DNA of 64,000 nucleotides from Pseudoxanthomonas sp. PXM01 (lineage in GTDB: Bacteria; Pseudomonadota; Gammaproteobacteria; Xanthomonadales; Xanthomonadaceae): the NCBI RefSeq assembly GCF_014851815.1, contig NZ_JACVAJ010000001.1:682001-746000 (forward strand), written 5' to 3'. A program made the translations under genes and the position numbers. Each line of letters begins with the position of its first letter. The stretch's first letter is position 1. The notes beneath the pieces were generated by a model. That model was not told where the DNA came from. It made no database searches and worked only from the letters and a program-made list of their open reading frames with translations. Below are positions 48,606-57,159 of the stretch, one piece after another.

Positions 48606-48634
48606 AACGAAAAAACCCAGCCTCTGGCTGGGTT
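48606..48634 (-). terminator. Leader terminator upstream of argF' (attenuator)
   Basis: On the minus strand, AACCCAGCC (48634-48626), loop AGA, GGCTGGGTT (48622-48614), then a T tract. It lies 44 bases before the argF' start codon. A transcript stopped here would never reach the arg genes, so it must be conditional. Confidence 0.8.
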
Positions 48635-48669
48635 CCGGTGAACAAACGACGACGTCCGGGGTACCCAGC
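48627..48669 (-). promoter_or_regulatory. Predicted antiterminator of the argF' leader
   Basis: GCTGGGT (48669-48663), starting within the leader ORF stop codon, is an exact complement of ACCCAGC (48633-48627), the 5' half of the terminator; two more pairs extend it after a mismatch. The two structures are mutually exclusive. A ribosome resting on the stop codon would cover the first segment and favour termination. Confidence 0.65.
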
Positions 48670-48761
48670 TAGATGCAGGATTCCGGTCGACGCGCACGCG
48701 ACGTCATGCTCGAGGCCTGAGAGGCCGCGCTGTCAGCATGGGCGTGTGCGTTCATCTTCAT
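48669..48761 (-). CDS. Arginine leader peptide candidate (argF' attenuator)
   Basis: A 30-codon ORF from ATG 48761, or 12 codons from ATG 48707 (MTSRARRPESCI), ends at TAG 48671-48669. Three Arg codons (CGT, CGT, CGA) lie within the last nine codons, just before the antiterminator segment. Slow decoding at these codons when charged tRNA-Arg is low would leave the segment free and allow readthrough into argF'. No strong ribosome site is seen for the 30-codon start; AGG lies about eight bases before ATG 48707. The position and codons support it; translation is unproven. Confidence 0.55.
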   Translation of the reverse strand: MKMNAHAHADSAASQASSMTSRARRPESCI

Positions 48762-48833
48762 GGGCGCGAATGCTCGCATGTGCTGCGGCGCAGCGCAAGG
48801 ACGGATTCGGTTGCGTGTGCAACCGTGCACGAA

Positions 48834-49340
48834 TCAGGGACCGCTGGCGGTCGGCTGGACGGGCGCCACGTAGGGCACCACGGAAATGCGGATGCGCAGG
48901 CGGTTGCCGGGATCCTCGGCCAGCCGCGAGCGGTACTTCACGCCCTTGTAGATGTAGTCCACGTCGTAGGCGATGGGACGCTGGAACTCGCGCTCGATGG
49001 GCACGACGCGGCAATTGACCTTGACCGCGGGCAGCGTCACCGGAGGCGTCTGCGCCGGCTCGTCATCGCCGCCGAACCAGCCCCGCACCGAACTGACCAT
49101 CCGGCTCCAGCGCCCCTCGTCCTTTGCTTCCGGTGCAGCGGCTTCAGTCTTGGATGCGGGCACTTCATCGCAACGCTGCTCGGTGCGGGTCGCCCGCAGG
49201 GTCTGGTACACCGGCTCCACGCCCAGCACCTGCGCATAGTCCAGACGAACGTTCTCCGTCGGGATCACCCGTTCCTGCGCAACGACCGGGGCGGCGAGCA
49301 GGCAACAGGACAGGAGAAGGGCGGTACGGAGGCGGGGCAT
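48834..49340 (-). CDS. Exported protein of unknown function
   Basis: A 168-residue protein with a signal peptide (MPRLRTALLLSCCLLAAPVVAQ). The middle is low complexity (Glu, Ala, Lys), and the C-terminus AYDVDYIYKGVKYRSRLAEDPGNRLRIRISV resembles the tail of glycine-zipper envelope proteins, although no glycine zipper is present. It lies upstream of the argF' leader on the same strand and is divergent from cysS. The function is not known. Confidence 0.75.
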   Translation of the reverse strand: MPRLRTALLLSCCLLAAPVVAQERVIPTENVRLDYAQVLGVEPVYQTLRATRTEQRCDEVPASKTEAAAPEAKDEGRWSRMVSSVRGWFGGDDEPAQTPPVTLPAVKVNCRVVPIEREFQRPIAYDVDYIYKGVKYRSRLAEDPGNRLRIRISVVPYVAPVQPTASGP

Positions 49341-49449
49341 GTGGCCTGCAAGCGGTATCCAGGGGCCCCAGTGTAAGAATCACGCCTTGAGTGAGGCTGA
49401 ACATCGGCCGCCCGGGACCTCGCAAGACCCTCGCGCACGGCGCAGGCGG

Positions 49450-49455
49450 TAGAAT
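49450..49455 (+). promoter_or_regulatory. Candidate -10 element of cysS
   Basis: TAGAAT preceded by GCGG, 27 bases before the cysS ATG. The same GCAGGCGGTA context appears before mtnB (18505-18514). No clear -35 is seen. Confidence 0.4.
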
Positions 49456-49482
49456 TCCACGGCTCTCCCCTGCCCTGTCCCC

Positions 49483-50871
49483 ATGACCCTGCGCCTGCAC
49501 AACAACCTCACCCGCCGGGTCGAGGACTTCGCACCCCTTGGCCCGATCCCCACGATGTACGTCTGCGGGCCCACCGTCTACAACTACGTCCACATCGGCA
49601 ACGCGCGCGGCCCGGTCGTGTTCGGCGTGCTGGCGGCCCTGCTGCGCCGGCGCTTCGGCCAGTTGCGCTACGCCCGCAACATCACCGACGTGGACGACAA
49701 GATCAATGCGGCGGCCAAGGAACTGGGCGTGGCCATCTCGGCCATCACCGACCGCTACGCCGCCGCCTACCGCGAGGACATGGCGGGCCTGGGCGTGACC
49801 GGCGAGTTTGCCCCGGACATCGAGCCGGCCGCCACCGACCATATCGGCCAGATCGTCGCGATGATCGAGCAGTTGATCGCCGGCGGGCATGCGTATGCGG
49901 CCGAAGGCCATGTGCTGTTCTCCGTCGGCAGCTTCGCCGAATACGGCAAGCTGTCGCGTCGCGACCCCGAGGAAATGCTGGCCGGCGCCCGTGTCGAAGT
50001 CGCCCCGTACAAGCGCGACCCGGGCGATTTCGTGCTGTGGAAGCCGTCCACGCCGGACCTGCCGGGCTGGGAGTCGCCCTGGGGCATCGGTCGTCCGGGC
50101 TGGCATATCGAATGCTCGGCGATGGCCGCGGCCCATCTGGGCGAGACCATCGACATCCATGCCGGCGGCGTGGACCTGCAGTTCCCGCACCACGAGAACG
50201 AAGTGGCGCAGAGCGAATGCGCGCACAAGCACGCCGACGGCTCGCACAAGACGTTCGCCCGCTTCTGGGTGCACAACGGCATGCTCAACTTCGGCGGCGC
50301 CAAGATGAGCAAGTCGCTGGGCAATATCGAGAAGGTCCACGACCTGCTGCAGCAGCATCCGCCGGAAGCGCTGCGCTACGCCCTGCTCTCGGCCCACTAC
50401 CGGCAGCCGCTGGACTGGTCCGAAGCACTGGTGGAGCAGTCGAAGAACACGCTGGACCGGCTGTACGGCACGCTGCGCGATCTGGGCGACATCGATGCCG
50501 CCGCCGTCACGCCGCAGGTCATCGAAGACACGCTGGACGACGACCTCAACACGCCGCAAGCACTGGCCGAAGTCGCCCGTATCGCCGCCGAGGCCCGCAA
50601 GGCCTCGAACGACGCGGACAAGCAACGGCTCAAGAGCGAACTGATCGGCGCCGGCCGCGTGTTGGGCCTGCTGCAGCAGGATCCGGCCGAGTGGTTCGGT
50701 CGCGGCACCTCGTCCGACGACGATACCCGTATCCAGACGCTGATCGACGAGCGCACAGCGGCGAAGAAGTCCCGCGACTTCGCCCGCTCCGACGCCATCC
50801 GCGACCAGCTGGCGGCCGAGGGCATCCTGCTGGAAGACACGCCCCAGGGCGTACGCTGGAAGCGGGCGTGA
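49483..50871 (+). CDS. cysS: Cysteinyl-tRNA synthetase
   Basis: A 462-residue class I synthetase. The zinc Cys and HIGH-type signature are in [20 protein letters not shown]; further zinc ligands are in GWHIECSAM and [21 protein letters not shown] is the second ATP motif. The C-terminus has the anticodon-binding helices. Length is normal. A set of hairpin repeats and sufE follow. Confidence 0.97.
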   Translation: MTLRLHNNLTRRVEDFAPLGPIPTMYVCGPTVYNYVHIGNARGPVVFGVLAALLRRRFGQLRYARNITDVDDKINAAAKELGVAISAITDRYAAAYREDMAGLGVTGEFAPDIEPAATDHIGQIVAMIEQLIAGGHAYAAEGHVLFSVGSFAEYGKLSRRDPEEMLAGARVEVAPYKRDPGDFVLWKPSTPDLPGWESPWGIGRPGWHIECSAMAAAHLGETIDIHAGGVDLQFPHHENEVAQSECAHKHADGSHKTFARFWVHNGMLNFGGAKMSKSLGNIEKVHDLLQQHPPEALRYALLSAHYRQPLDWSEALVEQSKNTLDRLYGTLRDLGDIDAAAVTPQVIEDTLDDDLNTPQALAEVARIAAEARKASNDADKQRLKSELIGAGRVLGLLQQDPAEWFGRGTSSDDDTRIQTLIDERTAAKKSRDFARSDAIRDQLAAEGILLEDTPQGVRWKRA

Positions 50872-50883
50872 CGCCCTCCCTTC

Positions 50884-51005
50884 CCTTCTCCCCCCGGGAG
50901 AAGGTGGCGCGAAGCGCCGGATGAGGGTTCGGCGAAGTCTGGATGCCGGTGCTGAATGGACCTCGCCGCACCCTCTCCCCAACCCCTCTCCCGACGGGAG
51001 AGGGG
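50884..51005. repeat. Hairpin-rich intergenic repeat, family 3
   Basis: Three hairpins: CCTTCTCCC/GGGAGAAGG (50884-50904), GGCGC-GAA-GCGCC just after it, and CCCCTCTCCC/GGGAGAGGGG (50983-51005). This CCCTCTCC-type block is a known style of intergenic repeat in Xanthomonadaceae and Pseudomonas. Only one copy is in the window. Confidence 0.6.
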
Positions 51006-51029
51006 CTTCAGAGAATGATAGAAAGCCCC

Positions 51030-51467
51030 ATGACCGACACGATCTTCCCGCTAGAACCAACCGCCGCCGATGCGCAGGCGGCCATCAAGGACGAGTTCGC
51101 CTTCTTCAGCGACTGGTCCGAACGCTATCAGTACCTGATCGACCTGGGCCGCAAGCTGCCCGCCTTCCCCGATGAGTGGAAGCGCGAGGAGCACCGCCTG
51201 CTCGGTTGCCAGTCGATGGTCTGGATCGTCCCCGAGGGCGATGCGTCCAAGCTCGATTTCCATGCCGTCAGTGACTCGGCCATCGTGTCCGGGCTGATCT
51301 TCCTGGCCCTGCGCGTGTACGCCGGTCGCCCGGCGGCCGAGATCCTCGCCACATCGCCGGACTACATCGCCGACATCGGCCTGGCCAAGCACCTCTCGCC
51401 CACCCGCAGCAACGGCCTGGCCTCCCTGCTGGCCTTCATCCGCGAGACGGCCGCGAACGCGACGTGA
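51030..51467 (+). CDS. sufE: Cysteine desulfuration protein SufE
   Basis: A 145-residue sulfur acceptor that stimulates SufS. The sulfur-carrying Cys is in HRLLGCQSMVW near residue 50, and GLAKHLSPTRSNGLASL is the family C-terminal motif. ATG 51030 starts MTDTIFPLEP; ATG 51015 is a possible earlier start. It overlaps the following MFS gene by four bases. It is not beside other suf genes here. Confidence 0.93.
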   Translation: MTDTIFPLEPTAADAQAAIKDEFAFFSDWSERYQYLIDLGRKLPAFPDEWKREEHRLLGCQSMVWIVPEGDASKLDFHAVSDSAIVSGLIFLALRVYAGRPAAEILATSPDYIADIGLAKHLSPTRSNGLASLLAFIRETAANAT

Positions 51468-52705
51468 GCGCAAGCGGTACGACCTCTGCGTTCTCGCTGC
51501 TCCGCAACCGCGGCTATGCGGCGGTGCTGGCATACCGCATCTGCGCCCTGCTGTCGTACCAGATCGTCGCGGTCACGGTCGGCTGGCATATCTACGAACT
51601 GACCCGTGACACGTTCTCGCTGGGGCTGGTCGGCCTGGCGGAAGTGCTGCCGTTCTTCTGCGTCGCGCCGTTCGCCGGCTACCTGGTCGATCACCTGCCG
51701 CGGCGTCGCGTCGGCATCGTGGCCTGTACTGCGCTGGCGACCACCGCCGTGATCCTGGTGGCGGTCTCCGCGGGCTGGCTACCGTTCCACGGGACGTGGC
51801 CGATCTACGCCGCCATCGCGCTGACCGGCATGGCGCGCTCCTTCCTCAGTCCGGTCTACAACGCGTTGTTCGCAAAAGTATTGCCGCGCGAAGACTTCGT
51901 GCGTGCGGCAGGCCTGGGCAGCGTGATCTTCCAGGCCGCACTGGTCACCGGGCCGGCACTGGGTGGTCTGTTGGTCGGCTTCGGCGGCAAAACACTGTCG
52001 TACGCGATGGCAGTGGTCTTCGCGCTGCTGGCGGCTACCGTGCTGGCGCGCCTGCGCGTGGAAGAGCCAGGACCGCCGGCAGTAAGCCTGCCCGTGTTCG
52101 CCAGCATCGCGCAGGGCGCGCGTTTCGTGTTGAACAACCAGATCATGCTCGGCGCAATGGCGCTGGACATGTTTTCCGTCCTGCTGGGCGGCGTGGTGGC
52201 GATGCTGCCGGCCTTCATCCACGACATCCTGCATTACGGACCGGAAGGCCTCGGCATCCTGCGCGCGGCACCGGCGGCCGGGTCGGTCTGCGTCGGCCTG
52301 TGGCTGGCACGTCATCCGCTGCAGAAGAATGCAGGCCGTGTGCTGCTGTTCGCGGTGGCCGGCTTCGGCCTGGCGGTCATCGCGTTCGGCCTGTCGCGCA
52401 GCTTCTGGCTGTCGGCCGTCATCCTGCTGTTCTACGGCATGTGCGACGGCGTGTCGGTGGTGGTGCGTTCGACCATCCTGCAGCTGTCCACGCCGGACGA
52501 AATGCGCGGGCGCGTCTCCTCGATCAACGGCATCTTCGTCAGTTCGTCGAACGAACTGGGCGCGTTCTACGCCGGCACGATGGCCAAGCTGCTGGGGCTG
52601 GTGCCGACGGTGATCCTGGGCGGCTTCGCGATCCTCTCGGTCGCCGGCGTGACCGCGTGGAAGGCCCCGCGCCTGCGCCGGCTGGACCTGCGCGAGCTGC
52701 AGTGA
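51464..52705 (+). CDS. MFS transporter
   Basis: A 413-residue membrane protein with twelve predicted helices. The loop VDHLPRRRVGIVACTAL between helices 2 and 3 and DEMRGRVSSINGIFVSSSNELG near helix 10 are typical of the EntS-like (MFS_3) exporters. The start is GTG 51464, overlapping sufE. A drug or metabolite is the likely substrate; siderophore export is possible but without local support. Confidence 0.87.
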   Translation: MSASGTTSAFSLLRNRGYAAVLAYRICALLSYQIVAVTVGWHIYELTRDTFSLGLVGLAEVLPFFCVAPFAGYLVDHLPRRRVGIVACTALATTAVILVAVSAGWLPFHGTWPIYAAIALTGMARSFLSPVYNALFAKVLPREDFVRAAGLGSVIFQAALVTGPALGGLLVGFGGKTLSYAMAVVFALLAATVLARLRVEEPGPPAVSLPVFASIAQGARFVLNNQIMLGAMALDMFSVLLGGVVAMLPAFIHDILHYGPEGLGILRAAPAAGSVCVGLWLARHPLQKNAGRVLLFAVAGFGLAVIAFGLSRSFWLSAVILLFYGMCDGVSVVVRSTILQLSTPDEMRGRVSSINGIFVSSSNELGAFYAGTMAKLLGLVPTVILGGFAILSVAGVTAWKAPRLRRLDLRELQ

Positions 52706-52723
52706 GGGTGTCGCTGCGCGGCG

Positions 52724-53179
52724 TCAGCGCCGCGCGGCCCATTCGTCGTACAGGCCCTGCTCGCCTTCGGGTCTGAGCGCACCGAGCCGCAGCGTCAAAT
52801 GCTCCGCCGGTGCCCGTGCCATCTCGCGATACACCTCGGCGGTGGACAAGCCGTAGGGCTCGCCGTCCTCGTTGCCATAGGCGTACCAGGCCTGCGAGAT
52901 GCCGCACAGGTGCATCGCGGCCAGGCACATCGGACACGGATGGCCGCTGGCGTAGACCACGCACCCTTCCAGCCGCGGGGCGCCGAGCCGGTGCGCCGCA
53001 TCGCGGATCGCCAGCAACTCCGCGTGCGCGGTCGGGTCGTGGTCACGATGGATGCCGTTGGCCGCGCGGGCAACCACCTCGCCTCCTCTGACCACGACTG
53101 CACCGAACGGACGGCCGCCTTCGGCGATGTTGGTTCGGGCCAGCGCCACGGCCTGGCGCATGAAGTCTTCGTGCTGCAT
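52724..53179 (-). CDS. Nucleoside/guanine deaminase (CMP/dCMP deaminase fold)
   Basis: A 151-residue zinc deaminase. The catalytic [10 protein letters not shown] and the zinc PCPMCLAAM motifs are present, with spacing as in guanine deaminase (GuaD) and tRNA adenosine deaminase relatives. The C-terminal [20 protein letters not shown] supports the guanine deaminase-like group. It is convergent with the MFS gene. ATG 53179. Confidence 0.87.
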   Translation of the reverse strand: MQHEDFMRQAVALARTNIAEGGRPFGAVVVRGGEVVARAANGIHRDHDPTAHAELLAIRDAAHRLGAPRLEGCVVYASGHPCPMCLAAMHLCGISQAWYAYGNEDGEPYGLSTAEVYREMARAPAEHLTLRLGALRPEGEQGLYDEWAARR

Positions 53180-53210
53180 ATGCGCTCCTGTGCAACAGAC
53201 TCCAGAGACA

Positions 53211-53236
53211 CAAAACCCCGCCGGAGCGGGGTTTTG
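53211..53236. terminator. Terminator downstream of dksA
   Basis: Eleven-bp perfect stem CAAAACCCCGC (53211-53221), loop CGGA, GCGGGGTTTTG (53226-53236). T-rich on both strands, it ends dksA transcription (minus). Confidence 0.85.
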
Positions 53237-53253
53237 CGATGCGCGTCGGCGGC

Positions 53254-54363
53254 TCAGTCGCCCTGCTGCTTCTGCAGGTGCTCCCAACGCTCCTGCGCGT
53301 CGATGGTGCGCTCGGCGGTCAGGCGCGCTTCCAGGCGGTCCAGGCCGATCTCTTCACCGGTGTCGACGCAGTAACCGTAGTCACCACCCTCCAGGCGCTT
53401 GAGCGTGCTGTCGATCTTGCCGATCAGCTTGCGGTAGCGGTCGCGGGTACGCAGTTCCAGCGAGTTCTCGGTTTCGCGGGTCGCGCGCTCGGCTTCGTCG
53501 CCGATGTCGCGGACTTCGTCCTTGAGGTTCTCGATGGTCTGCTTGGATTCCTCGACCAGGTCGGCACGCCAGTTGAGCAGGCGCTGGCGGAAGTACTCGA
53601 GCTGCAGGGGGCTCATGTACTCCTCGTCGGACGAGGGCTTGTAGCCGGTCGGCACGATCGGACGGCCGGTGGCTTCATCGGTCTTGTAAGGCACTTCTTT
53701 CACCTTGCCGCGCACGACCGGCGCCGCAGGGCGGGCGGCCACGGCGACCGCGACCTTGCCCACGGGGCGGGCAACGGCGGGACGGGGGCTCACGGGCGCT
53801 TCGACGGCGGTGGAGGCTTTGGCGTTCTTGGTATTCGGTTTCGGGGCTGGCACAGGCTTCGGGGGGGACGGAACCTTGGCGGCGGGCGCCGGAGCCTGGG
53901 CAGCCGCCTTGGGGGCGGGTGCAGGCACTGGAGTCTTGGTCGCAGCCGCGGTGGGGGCGGACTTTGCCGGAGCCTGCTTGGCAGCAGGCTTCGGTGCGGA
54001 GGTGGGAGCGGGCTTCGCGGCCTTGGCCGGTGCCTTCACCGGCGCCGCCTTGGTGGCCGGCGCGGGCGCGGGTTTCTTGGCGACTGCGGGCTTGGTCGCC
54101 TTGGCGACCGCCTTCTTGACCGGTGCCGCCTGCTTCGCCGCGGGCTTGGCCGCCGGCTTCTTCGCCGGGGCTGCCTTCTTGGCCGGTGCGGCCTTCTTGG
54201 CGGCCGCTTTCTTGGCGACAGGCTTGGGGGCCGCTTTCTTCGCTACCGGCTTGGGGGCCGGTTTCTTGGCGACAGCCTTCTTCGCGACAGGCTTCTTGGC
54301 GACGGTCTGAGCGGGTTTCTTGGCGGCCTTGGCGGCCTTCTTCGCAGGTTTCTTTGCAGCCAC
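53254..54363 (-). CDS. dksA: DksA-type RNA polymerase-binding factor with long Lys/Ala/Pro-rich N-terminus
   Basis: A 369-residue protein in which only the last ~145 residues are DksA-like. The coiled coil runs through [22 protein letters not shown] to [16 protein letters not shown], and the globular end is [29 protein letters not shown]. Only the first of four zinc cysteines is kept; the others are Thr, Thr and Ala, so it should be zinc-independent. The N-terminal ~220 residues are AAKKP-type repeats resembling histone H1-like and AlgP proteins. GTG 54363 with AAGGA upstream is preferred over ATG 54393. It should modulate transcription with ppGpp. Confidence 0.9.
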   Translation of the reverse strand: MAAKKPAKKAAKAAKKPAQTVAKKPVAKKAVAKKPAPKPVAKKAAPKPVAKKAAAKKAAPAKKAAPAKKPAAKPAAKQAAPVKKAVAKATKPAVAKKPAPAPATKAAPVKAPAKAAKPAPTSAPKPAAKQAPAKSAPTAAATKTPVPAPAPKAAAQAPAPAAKVPSPPKPVPAPKPNTKNAKASTAVEAPVSPRPAVARPVGKVAVAVAARPAAPVVRGKVKEVPYKTDEATGRPIVPTGYKPSSDEEYMSPLQLEYFRQRLLNWRADLVEESKQTIENLKDEVRDIGDEAERATRETENSLELRTRDRYRKLIGKIDSTLKRLEGGDYGYCVDTGEEIGLDRLEARLTAERTIDAQERWEHLQKQQGD

Positions 54364-54407
54364 GAACAGCGCTTCCTTGTTCTTCCCGAGCATCGGGAAA
54401 GCGCGCT

Positions 54408-54413
54408 TTTATA
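54408..54413 (-). promoter_or_regulatory. Candidate -10 element of dksA
   Basis: TATAAA on the minus strand, placing the start of transcription near 54401. This would leave only about eight bases before ATG 54393 but about 38 before GTG 54363, which supports the GTG start. Confidence 0.45.
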
Positions 54414-54446
54414 GCCTACCCGGGAGGCAGCGGCAACCCGACGCGG

Positions 54447-54458
54447 TATCATCGGGCC
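54447..54458 (+). promoter_or_regulatory. Candidate -10 element for a leaderless yidD mRNA
   Basis: TATCAT (54447-54452) followed by six bases and ATG 54459. Transcription would start at or next to the start codon. Confidence 0.4.
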
Positions 54459-54719
54459 ATGCTCGCCCGCCTGCTCATCCTGCTGCTGAAGGGCTACAAG
54501 CGCTTCATCAGCCCGCTGCTGGGACCGCGCTGCCGCTTCGTGCCGTCGTGCTCGGAGTACGCCATGGAGGCGATCGGCCGGTTCGGCCCGCTGAAGGGCG
54601 GCTGGCTGGCGGCCCGCCGGATCGGCCGCTGCCATCCCCTGCACCCCGGCGGATACGATCCTGTACCGTCGTGCGACCACGAGCGCCCTTCCTCCCCCTG
54701 CCCCTCCAGGAACCCCTGA
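54459..54719 (+). CDS. yidD: Membrane protein insertion efficiency factor YidD
   Basis: An 86-residue inner-membrane-associated protein. [31 protein letters not shown] and [22 protein letters not shown] are the conserved core, with the cysteines of the family. It assists the YidC insertase. Unusually, it is not beside rnpA and yidC but precedes pyrC, sharing one base with it (TGATG). Confidence 0.93.
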   Translation: MLARLLILLLKGYKRFISPLLGPRCRFVPSCSEYAMEAIGRFGPLKGGWLAARRIGRCHPLHPGGYDPVPSCDHERPSSPCPSRNP

Positions 54720-56065
54720 TGCCCGCTACCGTCATCGTCAACGCCCGTCTGGTCAATGAAGGCCGCGTCACCGAGGGTGACCTGCGCATCGAGAACGGGC
54801 GCATCGCCCGGATCGCCGCCGAGATCCGTCCGCAGGGTGACGACGCCGTCATCGACGCCGCAGGGCGCTGGCTGCTGCCGGGGATGATCGACGACCAGGT
54901 CCACTTCCGCGAACCGGGCATGCCGCACAAGGGCGACATGGCCACGGAGTCCGCCGCCGCCGTGGCCGGCGGCCTGACCACGTTCATGGACATGCCCAAC
55001 ACCAGCCCGCCGACGCTCGACGCCGCCGCGCTGGAGGACAAGTACCAGCGCGCCAAGGGACGCGCCTGGGGCAACTACGGCTTCTACATGGGGGCCAGCA
55101 ACGACAACCTCGAGGCGATCCGCACACTGGACCCGAAGACGGCGCCGGGCATCAAGGTGTTCATGGGCGCATCGACCGGCAACATGCTGGTCGACAACCC
55201 GGAAACGCTGGATGCGATCTTCCGCGAAGCGCCCACGCCCATCATCACCCACTGCGAAGACACGCCGACCATCGACGCCAACCTGGCCGCCTTCCAGGCC
55301 AAGTACGGCGATGCGTTGAGCGCGGAACACCATCCCGACATCCGCAGCCGCGAGGCCTGCATCAAGTCGACGCGCCTGGCGATGTCGCTGGCGCGCAAGC
55401 ACGGTACCCGCCTGCACGTACTGCACATCTCCACCGCCGACGAGCTGGCGCTGTTCACGCCCGGCCCGCTGATCGCCGCCGACGGCACGCGCAAGAAGAT
55501 CACCGCGGAGACCTGCATCCACTTCCTGCGCTTCGATCGCGCGGACTATGCCGCGCTGGGCAACCTGATCAAGTGCAACCCCGCGATCAAGGACGCCAGC
55601 GACCGCGAGGCGCTGATCCGGGCGCTGGTGGACGACATCGTCGACGTGCTGGCAACGGACCACGCGCCGCACACGCTGGAAGAGAAGGAAAAGCCGTACG
55701 TTCAGGCGCCTTCGGGGCTGCCGCTGGTGCAGTACGCACTCGTGGCCGCACTGGAACTGGTGCACGAGCAGCGCATGGACGTCACCCGCGTTGTGCAGAA
55801 GTTCGCCCACGCGCCGGCGCAGCTGTTCGACGTGAAGGAGCGCGGCTACCTGCGCGAAGGCTATTTCGCCGACCTCGTGCTGATCGACGACGAGCCCTTC
55901 AACGTGAAACGCGAGGACGTGCTGTCGAAGGTGGGCTGGTCGCCGTTCGAGGGCCGCAGCTTCCGTTCGCGCATCGGCGCCACCTGGGTCAACGGGCGCA
56001 TGGTCTGGAACGGTGAGCATCTGGTCGGCACGCCCAATGGCCAGCGCCTGGAGTTCGCACGTTGA
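54719..56065 (+). CDS. pyrC: Dihydroorotase
   Basis: A 448-residue amidohydrolase for the third step of pyrimidine synthesis. The first metal motif reads IDDQVHFREPG, so Gln replaces the first His of HxH. The carbamylated Lys is in GIKVFMGASTGNML; further metal His in IITHCED and VLHISTA; Asp in LATDHAPHTLEEK. The Gln-containing form is found in a recognised subset of dihydroorotases. ATG 54719 overlaps yidD; the stop overlaps the peptidase start. Confidence 0.92.
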   Translation: MPATVIVNARLVNEGRVTEGDLRIENGRIARIAAEIRPQGDDAVIDAAGRWLLPGMIDDQVHFREPGMPHKGDMATESAAAVAGGLTTFMDMPNTSPPTLDAAALEDKYQRAKGRAWGNYGFYMGASNDNLEAIRTLDPKTAPGIKVFMGASTGNMLVDNPETLDAIFREAPTPIITHCEDTPTIDANLAAFQAKYGDALSAEHHPDIRSREACIKSTRLAMSLARKHGTRLHVLHISTADELALFTPGPLIAADGTRKKITAETCIHFLRFDRADYAALGNLIKCNPAIKDASDREALIRALVDDIVDVLATDHAPHTLEEKEKPYVQAPSGLPLVQYALVAALELVHEQRMDVTRVVQKFAHAPAQLFDVKERGYLREGYFADLVLIDDEPFNVKREDVLSKVGWSPFEGRSFRSRIGATWVNGRMVWNGEHLVGTPNGQRLEFAR

Positions 56066-56916
56066 AGCTGGCGGTCGCGGCACTGCTCGCCGCTGTCTGT
56101 GCTGGATGGATTCCGCTGGTTGCCGCGCAGGATGCGGTGTCCGCCCTACCGGTGTCGCAGGAAGAACGCGTCGTGTTCCCCACCAGTGTGTCGCAGGGCG
56201 CGCTGGTGTTCGGCAAGGTGCCGGCGGGCAGCCAGGTGCGTTACCGCGACCGCCTGCTGCGTACGACCGGCTACGGTACCGTGGCGTTCGGCGTGGGCCG
56301 TGACGAAGCAGGCCCGCTGAAGGTCGATGTCACCACGCCGTCGGGGCGTGCGGAATCCGTCAGCATCGCGGTCTCCCCGCGCGACTGGCCGGTCGAACGC
56401 GTCAACGGCGTGCCGCCGAAGACCGTCAATCCGCCGCCCGAGATCGCCGCACGTATCCAGCGCGAACAGGCGCTGGTCACCGCCGCACGCGGTCGCGACG
56501 ACGAGCGCGCCGACTTCGCCCTGCCGTTCCAGTGGCCCGTGCAGGGCCGCATCAGCGGCCGCTTCGGCAATGCGCGCGTCTACAACGGTCAGCCCGGCGC
56601 CGGCCATTCCGGCATGGATATCGCAGCGCCGACCGGCACGCCGGTCAAGGCGCCTGCGGGCGGCATCGTGACCTTCGCATCGCCCGACCTCTATCTCACC
56701 GGCGGCACCCTGCTGCTCGACCACGGCCATGGCGTCAGTTCCAACTTCCTCCACCTGTCGCGCATCGACGTGAAGGTCGGCGACCGCGTCGAGCCCGGCC
56801 AGGTGATCGGCGCCGTGGGTGCGACCGGGCGTGCGACGGGGCCGCATCTGCATTGGGGGATGAACTGGTTCGATACCCGCATCGACCCCCTGCTCGTTCT
56901 GGAACGCGGCAAGTAA
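56062..56916 (+). CDS. M23 family metallopeptidase
   Basis: A 284-residue exported zinc endopeptidase of peptidoglycan. A signal peptide (MKLAVAALLAAVCAGWIPLVAAQ) is followed by a beta-rich domain; the catalytic LytM domain has GAGHSGMDIAAPTGTP (HxxxD) and the GPHLHWGM motif. It starts at TTG 56062, overlapping the pyrC stop. The 3' end, encoding FDTRIDPLLVLERGK, is copied three more times downstream. Confidence 0.9.
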   Translation: MKLAVAALLAAVCAGWIPLVAAQDAVSALPVSQEERVVFPTSVSQGALVFGKVPAGSQVRYRDRLLRTTGYGTVAFGVGRDEAGPLKVDVTTPSGRAESVSIAVSPRDWPVERVNGVPPKTVNPPPEIAARIQREQALVTAARGRDDERADFALPFQWPVQGRISGRFGNARVYNGQPGAGHSGMDIAAPTGTPVKAPAGGIVTFASPDLYLTGGTLLLDHGHGVSSNFLHLSRIDVKVGDRVEPGQVIGAVGATGRATGPHLHWGMNWFDTRIDPLLVLERGK

Positions 56917-57033
56917 ACGCACACGGTTCACCCCCGGGCGCGTTGCGACGCGCTCGGCGTTATCCCTTTCGAAGATCCCGGTGGCGCGGTTCGATACCCG
57001 CATCGACCCCCTGCTCGTTCTGGAACGCGGCAA

Positions 57034-57159
57034 GTGACCGACCACCGTTCGCCATCCGGGCGCGTTGCGACGCGGTCAGCTCTATACCTCTCGAAGCTCC
57101 CGGTGGCGCGGTTCGATACCCGTATCGACCCCCTGCTCGTTCTCGAACGCGGCAAGTGA
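57034..57159 (+). CDS. Mini-ORF in the tandem repeat (unit 2)
   Basis: A 41-residue ORF starting at GTG 57034, which overlaps the preceding stop (GTGA). It starts MTDHRSPSGRVATRS and ends VARFDTRIDPLLVLERGK, the C-terminus of the upstream peptidase. Expression is unknown; listed because frame, start and stop are repeated in unit 3. Confidence 0.3.
   Translation: MTDHRSPSGRVATRSALYLSKLPVARFDTRIDPLLVLERGK

Noticed and set aside
48563-48833. ArgR boxes in the argF' leader
   Set aside because: No pair of ARG-box-like AT-rich palindromes was found; the leader is explained better by attenuation.
53254-54363. Sequencing error or frameshift in dksA
   Set aside because: The frame is open throughout, and the Lys/Ala-rich tail and the DksA domain are continuous; the missing cysteines are separate substitutions.
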